This document shows, piece by piece, positions 52,411 through 61,511 of a stretch of 64,000 nucleotides of DNA. A program made the position numbers and the translations under genes. Source of the DNA: GCA-2683825 sp965662355 (GTDB lineage Bacteria; Planctomycetota; UBA1135; GCA-002686595). Under the pieces are notes generated by a model. The model was not told the DNA's origin and searched no databases. It worked only from the letters and a program-made list of their open reading frames with translations. Position 1 is the first letter of the stretch, and each line of letters begins with the position of its first letter. The stretch spans positions 124,001-188,000 of the forward strand of contig CBFIHP010000008.1 of assembly GCA_965662355.1 (NCBI GenBank), written 5' to 3'.

Positions 52411-53346
52411 TCAGACGATTCGCTTGCCGAGTCCCGAGAGCACGAGATCCACGGCCACTTCAGCCGTGCGATTGGAATCGTCGAGGATCGGATTGATCTC
52501 CGTCATCTCCAGTCCGAGCATCTTCCCCGAGGCGGCTGCGTGCTCCAGGAGCAGATGGGCCTCGCGCAGCGTGACGCCGCCCGTGACCGGTGTTCCGACC
52601 CCCGGCGCCGAACCCGGGTCCAGGCCGTCGAGATCGAAAGAGAGATGGAATCCGGCCGTTCCCTGGGTGGCGAACTCGATGGCCTTGCTCATCACGTGAT
52701 GCATGCCGTGCATGTCGATCTCGCGCATGCTGAAGACATTCACGCCTGTCTTGCGAATGATCTCGCGTTCGCCCGCGTCGACGTCCCGTATCCCGATGAG
52801 GACAGCGTTGCGTGCATCGACCATGGGCACCCGTCCGGCGAGCTTTACCAGACGGCCTTCGCCATGTCCCAGGCAGACCGCGAGAGGCATTCCGTGCACA
52901 TTCCCCGAGGGGGACGTCTCCGGGATGTTCATGTCGGCGTGGGCATCGAACCAGATCAATCCGATCTTCTCGTTCCGCTCCGCATACCACGAGGAAATCC
53001 CCGCAACCGTGCCGCAGGCGATCGAGTGATCACCCCCGACGACCAGGGGGAAGATATCCTCGTCGAGCAGACGCGAGACGCGTCCCCGAAGCCGTTCGCA
53101 GCAGTGTGCGATCGAACCGACGAAACGCGCGCTCTTGTTGCGCGGCTCCCGCGTCTCGGGCCGGGCAACGGGAACGTTACCGCGGTCCAGGAACTCGTAG
53201 CCCAGTTGCGTGATGGACCGACCGAGCCCGGCGATGCGAATCGCGCTGGGCCCCATGTCGACCCCCCGCAGCCCCCCACCGAGATCCATGGGAACTCCAA
53301 GGAAACCCACCCGCTTCTCCGTCGTAGCGTCCCGCGTTGTCTTCAT
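52411..53346 (-). CDS. rocF: Arginase
   Basis: A 311-residue enzyme of the ureohydrolase family that converts arginine to ornithine and urea. The two-manganese site is fully visible: VVGGDHSIACG, WFDAHADMN and SFDLDGLDPGSAPGVGTP. GNVHGMPLAV is the arginase-type loop and argues for arginase rather than agmatinase or formimidoylglutamase. The ATG at 53346 yields the common length; the longer reading adds 12 residues. It follows the HEAT gene by 32 bases. Confidence 0.93.
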   Translation of the reverse strand: MKTTRDATTEKRVGFLGVPMDLGGGLRGVDMGPSAIRIAGLGRSITQLGYEFLDRGNVPVARPETREPRNKSARFVGSIAHCCERLRGRVSRLLDEDIFPLVVGGDHSIACGTVAGISSWYAERNEKIGLIWFDAHADMNIPETSPSGNVHGMPLAVCLGHGEGRLVKLAGRVPMVDARNAVLIGIRDVDAGEREIIRKTGVNVFSMREIDMHGMHHVMSKAIEFATQGTAGFHLSFDLDGLDPGSAPGVGTPVTGGVTLREAHLLLEHAAASGKMLGLEMTEINPILDDSNRTAEVAVDLVLSGLGKRIV

Positions 53347-53378
53347 GGAGAGGACGGTAGCGATCGCGGGCGCCGCGC

Positions 53379-55238
53379 TCAATGCGTGCGCGTGCTGAGC
53401 ATGCCCAGGAAGGCTCCCTGCAGGGCCTCATCTGCCTCGCCGCGTGTCCGCCGCAAGGCTTCATAGGCGGCCAGACCACCCCATTCGCCAATGGCGAAGC
53501 CCACTCGGCGGACATCGGTGCTGCGCGCATCGGCAGGCGGTGTGTCCAGCTCGTCGATGAGGCCGAAGAGACTCGCCGCATTGGCCAGCAGCCCCCCGGC
53601 CAGCACACTGCGATTCCAGGAGGGGTTCCACAGCGCTGCGCGAAGAATGTTCATCGAGCTGGGATCGCGGTTGCGCACCAGGGCCAGGGCCAGCTCGACG
53701 TTGAGGTCGAGGTCGTTCTCCTGGGGAAACAGTTCGCGCAAGAGCGCCAGATCTTTCTCGTCCGCACGTTGCCCCAGGGCGCGCACGACGAGGCGCCGCA
53801 ACGGATGCTGTTTCGTCTGCGACAACCACTCGCGCAGATAGCTCTTGTTCGAAAGCCGCCCCTGCAGGGCAAAGCTGAGTTCGAGCTGGAAGCGCAGCTC
53901 CGGCTCGAGGTCCTCGACCCGCAGGGCCTCTTCGAGGTACGTCAGCATGCGCCGATCATGGGCCGAGCGGGCGATGGACAGCAGCACCTCGGTGCGATCC
54001 CTGCCGGGAGGTGCTCCGAGGAGCCGCTCCAGTTCGCTCCGGGCGTCGTCGTATCCGAGTCGCGTCAAGGCGACGATCCCGGCACCGAAGATACCGAGCT
54101 CGGGCCGCTGGAAGACCAGCGCGACGAGGTCGGGGACCAGGCGTTCATCTCCGCGATCTCCCGCTGCCTCCACGAAGGCCTGGCGCAATGCCGGGGCGGC
54201 GCTCGTCAGTTGTTGCGCCACCCACTTCCAGGGCACCTCCTCGCCGGCTCGCAGCAAGAGAAGCCCGGCCATCTCCTGGGTTTCGACGTGGGAATCGAAG
54301 GCCAGGTTCAGAAGCGCGACGGCTTCCTTCTCGACCCGGTTGTCGTTGATCTCGGAGAGCAAGATGCGCCAGTGCTCCAGAGCCGGTGGGCGCCAGACTC
54401 CAACCTCGATGGCGTGGGCCAGTTGCCCGGGCAGGAAGGTCGCCACGGCACGCAGGGCACCCTCGCGGCGTTCCGAATGGAGAATCTCGAAGAGGTGATC
54501 CTGTACCGCGGGGCTGTCGAGCGTTCCGGAAGCGCTCAAGACGACGCGGTCGAGGAAGTCCTCGTTGGCGCAGAGTTCATCGAGCAGCAAGTTGCGCCAA
54601 CGTCGTCCGTCGACGAAGCCGTACTCGCGCGCGGCCAGCCAGCGCAGCTCGTAATAGACGTCCAGGGACTCGACCGACTCGCGAGCGGTCCCACCGGCCG
54701 CATAGGCCTCGAGGGATCGCGCGGCCTTGGCCAGCGCCCCCTTGCCGACCTGGGCTTCACGCACCCGCTGGGCGCAGCCCGCGGCACCCCGTTCCGCGGC
54801 GTGAATGCTGGCCAGGATGAGTGTTTCCTCGAGCCCGCGCACCTCCGTGTCGAACAGGCGACAGAGGCTCGCATCACCCGACTGGCCGAGCTCGCCCAGG
54901 GCGAGCATCGCGGCCTGCTTCTCGACGTACTTGCCGTCGTACGCGAGCGATTCCATGCGAAAGAGATCGCGCGCCGAGCCGCTGGCGCCCAGCGCCATGA
55001 CGGCCACGGCCCGGGCCAGCTCGTCCGACGGTGGCGCACCGAGCACGGCACGCGCCCGATCCGCCGAAGTGCGGCGAAAGCTCAACCGGCGATCGCGTTC
55101 CTCTTGCCCCTCACGTGTCAGGAAGGAGGCGTTGAAGATGACCACTTCCTCCTTCCACTCTTGCGCACCCCTCAGGGCCGCATACGAGGGGGGCATGCTC
55201 GAGAGCAGCGTGGCAAGGATGGTGAGTGTATATCGCAT
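53379..55238 (-). CDS. Exported HEAT-repeat protein
   Basis: A 619-residue protein with a signal (MRYTLTILATLLSSMPPSYA) and then all-helical repeats of 30-35 residues, for example AVAVMALGASGSARDLFRMESLAYD, AAMLALGELGQSGDASLCRLF and RRLVVRALGQRADEKDLALLRELF. This regular pattern is that of HEAT or PBS-lyase-type scaffolds. The number of repeats (twelve or more) and export make it a likely envelope adaptor. It starts 25 bases after the phosphomannomutase stop and is followed by arginase, but a functional tie to either is not apparent. Confidence 0.72.
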   Translation of the reverse strand: MRYTLTILATLLSSMPPSYAALRGAQEWKEEVVIFNASFLTREGQEERDRRLSFRRTSADRARAVLGAPPSDELARAVAVMALGASGSARDLFRMESLAYDGKYVEKQAAMLALGELGQSGDASLCRLFDTEVRGLEETLILASIHAAERGAAGCAQRVREAQVGKGALAKAARSLEAYAAGGTARESVESLDVYYELRWLAAREYGFVDGRRWRNLLLDELCANEDFLDRVVLSASGTLDSPAVQDHLFEILHSERREGALRAVATFLPGQLAHAIEVGVWRPPALEHWRILLSEINDNRVEKEAVALLNLAFDSHVETQEMAGLLLLRAGEEVPWKWVAQQLTSAAPALRQAFVEAAGDRGDERLVPDLVALVFQRPELGIFGAGIVALTRLGYDDARSELERLLGAPPGRDRTEVLLSIARSAHDRRMLTYLEEALRVEDLEPELRFQLELSFALQGRLSNKSYLREWLSQTKQHPLRRLVVRALGQRADEKDLALLRELFPQENDLDLNVELALALVRNRDPSSMNILRAALWNPSWNRSVLAGGLLANAASLFGLIDELDTPPADARSTDVRRVGFAIGEWGGLAAYEALRRTRGEADEALQGAFLGMLSTRTH

Positions 55239-55263
55239 CAGGCGCTGGAGACGTATCCAGCCT

Positions 55264-56622
55264 TCAAACAGGCGTGCCGAGTAGCGCGACGAGCTCGTCA
55301 CGTTTCGTCGCACACAGATCGGCGTTGGAGGCCTCGAGTACCATGCGCAGGTACGGCTCGGTATTCGAAGGCCGTACGTTGAACCACCACCACTCGGCGT
55401 CGTCGAGATGGCCGTACTCGACGGTGATACCATCCAGATCGTCCTGGCTGCCGTCCGCGTAGCGTTCCTTCAGCTCGGCGATCTTGCCGTCCTTGTCATC
55501 GACCTTGAAGTTGATTTCACCGGTCGAAGCGTAGCGACGAAGGTCCGCGACGATTTCGCTGAACGCGCGCCCCTGGTTCTCCTTGGCGCCGACGAGACCG
55601 AGGGCCGTGACCATGGCGATCACGCCGGAATCGCAGGTGTAGTTTTCGCCGAAGTAGAAATGGCCCGACAGTTCGCCGCCGAACATGGCGCCTTTTTCGC
55701 GCATCGTGGCCTTCATGAACGAGTGCCCGACACGGTCCCGCGTGGGGACGCCACCGGCGCGTTGGATTTCTTCTTTGACCGCCCATGAGGAGCGCAGGTC
55801 GTAGACGACGGGCGTTCCGGGAAAGCGCTCCAGAAAGCGCGGGGCGAAGAGCGCCGTCATCAGGTCGGCCCCCACGCTCTTGCCGTTTTCGTCGACGAAG
55901 CAACAGCGATCCGCGTCACCGTCGAAAGACACACCGAACTCACATCCCTTGTCACGCACCAGTTTGCCGAGGTCCTCGAGATTCTCCTCCTTGAGCGGAT
56001 TGGCCTCGTGGTTCGGAAACGTCCCGTCGGGTTCCATGTAAAGCGTTTCCGCCTTGGCCTCTGGTAGCCGTTCGAGAATCGAACCGAGGGTGTACCCGGC
56101 CATGCCGTTGGCTGCGTCGATCGCGAAGTGCACCTCGCGTTCGAGACCGGCGAACTTCAGCACGTGGTCGGCATACTCGTTCAGCACATCGACCTTCTCT
56201 TCCTTGCCACGCTTGGCCCCAGCACCGGGATACGCCCCGGCGCAACGCTCCTCGATCTCGGCGATGCCCGTGACCTTCGAGATCGGCTTGGCACCGGCGC
56301 TGCAGAGCTTCATGCCATTGTATTCGCCCGGGTTGTGGCTGGCCGTCACGCAGAGCCCACCGTCGCAGTCGAGCGAGCCGATCCCGAAGTACGTCATCGG
56401 AGTCGAGGCCAGCCCCAGGCGAATCACATCGCAACCGGCGTCGCGCATGCCCTCCGAGACCGCAGCGGTGATCTCCGGCGAATGCGTGCGCATGTCCTGG
56501 CCCACCACGAGTCGCTTCGCCGACAGGAACTGGGCGAAGTGATAGCCGATCTTGCGCGCGATGTCGGCGTCGAGCTGATCAGGAACGGTTCCGCGAATGT
56601 CGTAGGCTTTGAAGATTCCCAT
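55264..56622 (-). CDS. Phosphomannomutase/phosphoglucomutase
   Basis: A 452-residue alpha-D-phosphohexomutase that moves phosphate between C6 and C1 of mannose or glucose. FKAYDIRG at the N-terminus, the phosphoserine loop TASHNPGEYNGMK, the metal loop SFDGDADRCCF, the sugar-binding GGELSGHFYF and the phosphate-binding NVRPSNTEPYLR are all intact. The ATG at 56622 gives MGIFKAYDIRG, the usual start. The specificity (mannose, glucose or both) cannot be told. It would supply GDP-mannose or UDP-glucose precursors to the nearby glycosyltransferase genes. Confidence 0.94.
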   Translation of the reverse strand: MGIFKAYDIRGTVPDQLDADIARKIGYHFAQFLSAKRLVVGQDMRTHSPEITAAVSEGMRDAGCDVIRLGLASTPMTYFGIGSLDCDGGLCVTASHNPGEYNGMKLCSAGAKPISKVTGIAEIEERCAGAYPGAGAKRGKEEKVDVLNEYADHVLKFAGLEREVHFAIDAANGMAGYTLGSILERLPEAKAETLYMEPDGTFPNHEANPLKEENLEDLGKLVRDKGCEFGVSFDGDADRCCFVDENGKSVGADLMTALFAPRFLERFPGTPVVYDLRSSWAVKEEIQRAGGVPTRDRVGHSFMKATMREKGAMFGGELSGHFYFGENYTCDSGVIAMVTALGLVGAKENQGRAFSEIVADLRRYASTGEINFKVDDKDGKIAELKERYADGSQDDLDGITVEYGHLDDAEWWWFNVRPSNTEPYLRMVLEASNADLCATKRDELVALLGTPV

Positions 56623-56840
56623 TTTGGAGCGTGAGGATAAAGGGTCCTCGAAGTCCATCGGCAGTTTTCGACGCCCCATTAATGGGCGGAATTCGGGCCG
56701 CCCCAGGGCCATGGAAGTTCCAAAGTGACGACTCGGGCGAATTGCCCGTAATCAAAGCAATTCCCCCTGCGCCGCCACGGCGAATTCCAGATCGAGTCCA
56801 GGGCGAAACCCCCTTTCGCGACCCGGGCACTGCTCGGGCA

Positions 56841-57221
56841 CTACTCGGGCGCGACGTGCCAGGCGTGGTGCTGCAGATCCTCGAGGTCCACGAACTCGAG
56901 TGTGGAAACGTGCGTGGCCTCGAGAACGACCGGCGGGGCGGCATCGGCCTCGAGCGCTTCCTTCCAGCGCACCGCGCAGAGACACCACTGGTCGCCGTCG
57001 CGCAACCCGGGAAACCCGTACTCGGGAATCGGGGTCGACAGGTCGTTGCCTCGCGACTTCGAGAAGGCGAGGAACTCGTCGCTCACGCGCACACACACGA
57101 TGTGCAGACCGACATCCCCCCTGCCCGTTTGACAGCATCCGTCGCGGAAGAACCCGGTCATCGGGTCGTGGCTGCAATCGGCGAGGGGGGTCCCGAGCAC
57201 ATTTCGTCCGCGTCTAGCCAT
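56841..57221 (-). CDS. DUF2237 family protein
   Basis: A 126-residue cytosolic protein of the DUF2237 family, whose function is unknown. Its signature is visible as NVLGTPLADCSHDPMTGFFRDG, IVCVRVSDEFLAFSKSRGNDLSTP, and GDQWCLCAVRWKEAL, ending in VDLEDLQHHAW. The cysteines of CSHDP and CCQTG are in the conserved places. It is the last of three minus-strand genes after the aminotransferase and threonine aldolase. Confidence 0.88.
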   Translation of the reverse strand: MARRGRNVLGTPLADCSHDPMTGFFRDGCCQTGRGDVGLHIVCVRVSDEFLAFSKSRGNDLSTPIPEYGFPGLRDGDQWCLCAVRWKEALEADAAPPVVLEATHVSTLEFVDLEDLQHHAWHVAPE

Positions 57222-57266
57222 GATCCCCAGAGCATAGGCGCCCGAAGCGACGGGAACCTCGCGCGG

Positions 57267-58319
57267 TCATGAAAAAATTGCCTCGAGGGCGCAGGCCACG
57301 TGCTCCAGATCTCCGGAGCCGACGTCCATGTGCGTGACGAAGCGGATCGTCGCCGGCGACAGGCTCAGCACGTGCACGCCCTCTGCCGCCAGAGCATCGA
57401 CCAGCTCCGAGGCACTGCGCCCGCAAGCCTCGGGGTCGACCCGGGCACAAACGATATTCGTCTCGATCTCGGCCGGCGGGGCATCCAGACCCGGCCGCTG
57501 GTCGAGGATCTCCGCGAGCCTGCGCGCGAGGGCGTGATCCTCGGCAAGGCGTTCGACGTGGTGCTGCAAGGCGTGGGACGCAGCCGCGGCCAGCATGCCC
57601 GACTGGCGCATCCAACCCCCCAGGCGCTTGCGTACGACCCGCGCGCGTTCGATCAGCTCGTCATCCCCCGCCAAGGCCGACCCGACCGGAGCGCCGAGGC
57701 CTTTCGAGAAACACACGGCGACCGAGTCGGCCTCGGCCGCATAACGCGCGGCAGGTACCCCCGAGGCGACGACGGCGTTCGCGAGTCGCGCGCCATCCAA
57801 GTGCACGGGAATGTCGCGTTCCTGCGTGAGCGTACGCAACGCTTCCAGGTTCGCGAGCGGCACGACATGTCCGCCCACGGTCGCCTCGCCGCCCATGAAA
57901 CTCTGCTCGACGGTCACGAGTGCCGTGCGCGGCGCGTGGATCGAATCGATTCGCAGCAGTCGCTCGAGATCGCTCGTGGCGAAGGCGCCGCGCGGCGCGC
58001 ACAGGGTCACGGCTTGCACGCCGTGGTTCGCACCGAGGGCTCCGCTCTCCCATTGCAGAAGGTGGGCGCTTTCCTCACAGATGATCTCGTCACCCGGTCG
58101 TGTCCAGGCTCCGATGGCGCATTGGTTCGCCATCGTCCCCGAGGGCACGAAGATGGCACGCTCCTTACCCAGCCAGGCCGCCGTGCGTTCCTCGAGTTCG
58201 CGAACCGACGGGTCGCCGTCGAGCACGTCGTCGCCCAGGGGGGCCGTGGCCATCGCTTCGCGCATGGCATGGCTCGGCAGCGTGACGGTGTCGCTGCGAA
58301 AGTCGCTGATGGGATTCAA
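57267..58319 (-). CDS. ltaE: Low-specificity threonine aldolase
   Basis: A 350-residue PLP enzyme of fold type I that cleaves L-threonine to glycine and acetaldehyde. DFRSDTVTLPSHAMREAM at the start, GDDVLDGDPSV, and HLDGARLANAVVAS are typical, and the PLP lysine is in CFSKGLGAPVGSALAG. Length and motifs match. It begins six bases after the aminotransferase stop, so the two are likely cotranscribed. Whether it favours L-threonine or L-allo-threonine cannot be read. Confidence 0.93.
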   Translation of the reverse strand: MNPISDFRSDTVTLPSHAMREAMATAPLGDDVLDGDPSVRELEERTAAWLGKERAIFVPSGTMANQCAIGAWTRPGDEIICEESAHLLQWESGALGANHGVQAVTLCAPRGAFATSDLERLLRIDSIHAPRTALVTVEQSFMGGEATVGGHVVPLANLEALRTLTQERDIPVHLDGARLANAVVASGVPAARYAAEADSVAVCFSKGLGAPVGSALAGDDELIERARVVRKRLGGWMRQSGMLAAAASHALQHHVERLAEDHALARRLAEILDQRPGLDAPPAEIETNIVCARVDPEACGRSASELVDALAAEGVHVLSLSPATIRFVTHMDVGSGDLEHVACALEAIFS

Positions 58320-58325
58320 TCCGAC

Positions 58326-59495
58326 TCAGGCGGGTTGAAGACACGAGCGAACCCGTTGCAGGGCTTCTCGTATCTCCTCTAGGTTGCTGGCGTAGCTGAA
58401 ACGGATGTAGCCCTCGCCGAGGGCCCCGAAAGCGGTCCCCGCGACGGTTGCGACGCCGGCGCTTTCCAGCAGATGATCCTGCAGCGCAGCCGATTTCATC
58501 CCCGTGCCCTCGATGTTGGGGAAGACGTAGAAAGCTCCCTTCGGCATCACGCACCGGAAGCCCGGGATCTCGTTCAGCTCCTTCACGATCGCTACGCGGC
58601 GCTCGTCGAAGGCGCGCAGCATCGTATCGACGGCAGCCTGCGGTCCGTTCATGGCCTCGGCACCCGCAACTTGCACCGCGGCCGAAGCACAGGAGTTCGA
58701 ATTGATCTGTAATCGCTCGGCGTCGTCGATCCAGGCCTTCGGCCAGACACCGTAGCCAAGGCGCCAGCCCGTCATCGAGAAGGTCTTGCTCCAGCCGTCC
58801 AGAAGAATCAGGCGGTCGCGGATCGACTCGTAGTTCAAGAGCGAGTGGTGCTGGGTGCGACCGTAGACGAGTCGCGAGTAGATCTCATCGGCCAGGATGG
58901 CCACGTGTGGATGGCGCTCGAGCCCCGCGACGAGATGGTCGAGAGCGTCCTTCTCGATCACGCCACCGGTCGGATTGGCCGGTGTGTTGATGATCAAGAG
59001 CCGCGTCTTCGGTGTGATCTTGCCGAGCACCTCGTCCGGATCGATGGAGAAGCCGTGCTCTTCGCGCAACTCGATTGGCACCGGGGTCGCGCCCGAGAAG
59101 GCGATCATCGATTCGTAGATCGGGAAGCCCGGGTTGGGATACAGGATCTCCGCGCCGACCTCGCCGAACATCAGCATGGCGAAGAACATCGTCGGTTTGC
59201 CACCCGGCACCACCTGGATGCAATCGGGGTCGACGGTGACGCCGCGGTGACGCAGGATGTCCGCGGCCACGGCTTCGCGCACCGCGGGTAGCCCCTTGGC
59301 CGGCGTGTAGAAGTGGTAGCCGTCCTGGAGCGCCTTGACCCCCGCCTCGACCACGTTGTCGGGGGTGCGGAAGTCGGGGGCGCCGATGCCGAGATTGATG
59401 ATGTCCCTGCCCCGGGCCTCGAGGGCCTTGGCACGGGCGAGGACCTCGAAGGCCGATTCCGTTCCCAGACGGGACATGCGCCGAGCGAATTGCAA
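58326..59495 (-). CDS. Class I PLP-dependent aminotransferase
   Basis: A 389-residue aminotransferase of the AAT-I group. DIINLGIGAPDFRTPDNVVEA is typical of the aspartate/aromatic branch, NTPANPTGGV binds the substrate, and the PLP lysine is in DGWSKTFSMTGWRLGYG. The start TTG at 59495 has AGGAA at a good distance upstream and gives MQFARRMSRL, matching the usual N-terminus; an ATG six codons later is an alternative. The acceptor and donor amino acids cannot be told from sequence. Confidence 0.9.
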   Translation of the reverse strand: MQFARRMSRLGTESAFEVLARAKALEARGRDIINLGIGAPDFRTPDNVVEAGVKALQDGYHFYTPAKGLPAVREAVAADILRHRGVTVDPDCIQVVPGGKPTMFFAMLMFGEVGAEILYPNPGFPIYESMIAFSGATPVPIELREEHGFSIDPDEVLGKITPKTRLLIINTPANPTGGVIEKDALDHLVAGLERHPHVAILADEIYSRLVYGRTQHHSLLNYESIRDRLILLDGWSKTFSMTGWRLGYGVWPKAWIDDAERLQINSNSCASAAVQVAGAEAMNGPQAAVDTMLRAFDERRVAIVKELNEIPGFRCVMPKGAFYVFPNIEGTGMKSAALQDHLLESAGVATVAGTAFGALGEGYIRFSYASNLEEIREALQRVRSCLQPA

Positions 59496-59651
59496 GTCGG
59501 TTTCCTTCTACACAGGGTGGGGCTGGCCGTGGCTCGGCCTGGCAGGGGCCCAAGAAGCGTACCACGGCCCCTCGCCCCCCAAAAGATCTTGGGCCCGGCC
59601 GCTGCTTACGCGGCTTCCCATCCGTACGCTCGGAGCTGTGAGAATCGACGA

Positions 59652-61508
59652 GTGAGAACCGACGCTGATGCTCTTCCCACGGCCCCCCGGGATCCGCGCA
59701 TCCGGGTTGGCCTGGGCCTGCTCCTCGCCCTCGTCTTCGGCGTGTACTCGGCCACCTATGGACACGGATTCGTCGTCTTCGACGACCCCGTCTACATCTA
59801 TGAGAACGACGTCGTCTCCCGGGGCCTGAGCGGACCCGGCGCGGCCTGGGCCTTCGGCTACCACGCGAGCAACTGGCACCCGCTGACGTGGCTGTCGCAC
59901 ATGCTCGATGTGGAACTCTTCGGGCTCGACGCCGGCGGGCACCATCTCGTCGCCGTCGTGTTGCACGCCCTCAACGCGAGCCTGTTCTTCCTCGCCCTGC
60001 GCGCGATGAGCGGGTCCAACTGGGCCTCGCTCCTCGCCGCGGCGCTCTTCGCGCTGCACCCCTTGCGAGTCGAGTCGGTGGCCTGGGCCTCCGAGCGCAA
60101 GGACGTTCTCTCGACGACGTTCTGGATGACGAGTCTGTATGCCTACGCACGCTACGTGCGCAACCCGAAGAAGAGCTGGCTCGCCCTCGTCGCACTTGCA
60201 CTCGCCATTGGATTGACGGCCAAGCAGATGCTCGTGACGTTGCCTTGCGTTCTCTTGCTGCTCGACATCTGGCCGCTGCGGCGCTCGACGCATTTCGGAA
60301 TCAACGCCAAAGCTGAAAACGAGGCGACCGGGCGGGCTCCGATCTGGCGCGAGAAGCTGGCGCTCTTCGCACTCGTCATCGCCGGCAGTGTCACCGTCTT
60401 CCTCGCCCAGCGACTCAGCGGAGCCGTGGTTGATCTCGAGCCGCTCTCGCCGCTGTCTCGTTTCGGAAACGCCGTGCGTTCCTACGCGATCTATCTCTTC
60501 CAGACCCTTTGGCCGAGAAACCTCGCGTGCTTCTATCCACACCCTGCGGCGCCGGGGATGGACCCGCGAACCGACCTTTGGATTCCGGCGGGAGCAGCGC
60601 TTCTGCTTCTCGCTTCGCTCAGCACGCTCGCCTGGCGCCTGCGGCGCAGAGCCCCCTATCTGCTCATCGGTTGGCTGTGGTACCTGGGAACCGCCGTGCC
60701 GGTCATCGGTATCATCCAGGTCGGACAGCAAGCCCACGCGGATCGTTACACGTACGTTCCGCTCCTGGGACTGGCCATGGCGGCGGCCTTCGGGCTGCGC
60801 GATCTGGTTCGTCATCGACCTGGCCTACGCAACCCCGTCGTCGCCGCAAGTACGCTCTTGCTTCTCGTGTACGCCGGCATGACGTATCGACAGGCGAGCT
60901 ACTGGAGCGACAGCCGCACGCTGTTCGCCCATGCGGTCGAGGCTACGGAACGCAACTTCTACGCGCGCACCTTCCACGGCGTCAGCTTGCGCACAGCGGG
61001 CGAGCTGGACGCCGCCCGCAGCGAGCTGAAAATCGCGCGCGAGCTGCACCCCGGTTTCTCGCGCATCTACTGGGAGCTCGGTCTCGTCGAACGCGATGCA
61101 AAGAACTTCGAGCTAGCCGCCCGCGAGCTCAAAACGGCCGTGCAGATGGATCGCGACGATGCACGCAAGCGCAACGACCTGGGGACGGTACTCATGGAGC
61201 TGGATCGGCTGGACGAGGCCGAAAAGCAGTTCAACGCGGCCCTGCGTGCGGATCCCGACAACAAGGACAGCCTGCTGAACCTGGGCGGCATGGCCTTCAA
61301 CCAAAAGGAGCTGAAGCGGGCCGAACAGCTGTATCGACGGGTCCTTTGGCTGCAGCCGGGACATGTCAGGGCCAGGCTGGAGCTCGCAGCTTTGCTCTTG
61401 ATGACAGAGCGGACCGAAGAGGCGCGCCCGATCCTGGAAGAGCTACGACGCGAGGCCCCGGAAACCGAGCGCTTGGAGCGCCTGCTGCGAATCCTGGACC
61501 GGCGCTGA
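59652..61508 (+). CDS. GT-C-like membrane protein with TPR repeats (TMTC-like)
   Basis: A 618-residue protein. The N-terminal two-thirds has about ten hydrophobic segments. Acidic FDDPVYIY (Asp44, Asp45) in the first loop fits the catalytic aspartates of GT-C-fold transferases, and HPLTWLSHMLDVELFG and HPLRVESVAWASERKDVLS are family-typical. The C-terminal part (about 450-618) is tandem TPRs such as ELGLVERDAKNFELAARELKTAV and LLNLGGMAFNQKELKRAEQLYRR. Animal TMTC proteins add O-mannose, but the donor here is unknown. A five-codon GTG reading frame (59638-59655) overlaps the GTG start at 59652. Confidence 0.8.
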   Translation: MRTDADALPTAPRDPRIRVGLGLLLALVFGVYSATYGHGFVVFDDPVYIYENDVVSRGLSGPGAAWAFGYHASNWHPLTWLSHMLDVELFGLDAGGHHLVAVVLHALNASLFFLALRAMSGSNWASLLAAALFALHPLRVESVAWASERKDVLSTTFWMTSLYAYARYVRNPKKSWLALVALALAIGLTAKQMLVTLPCVLLLLDIWPLRRSTHFGINAKAENEATGRAPIWREKLALFALVIAGSVTVFLAQRLSGAVVDLEPLSPLSRFGNAVRSYAIYLFQTLWPRNLACFYPHPAAPGMDPRTDLWIPAGAALLLLASLSTLAWRLRRRAPYLLIGWLWYLGTAVPVIGIIQVGQQAHADRYTYVPLLGLAMAAAFGLRDLVRHRPGLRNPVVAASTLLLLVYAGMTYRQASYWSDSRTLFAHAVEATERNFYARTFHGVSLRTAGELDAARSELKIARELHPGFSRIYWELGLVERDAKNFELAARELKTAVQMDRDDARKRNDLGTVLMELDRLDEAEKQFNAALRADPDNKDSLLNLGGMAFNQKELKRAEQLYRRVLWLQPGHVRARLELAALLLMTERTEEARPILEELRREAPETERLERLLRILDRR

Positions 61509-61511
61509 GCG

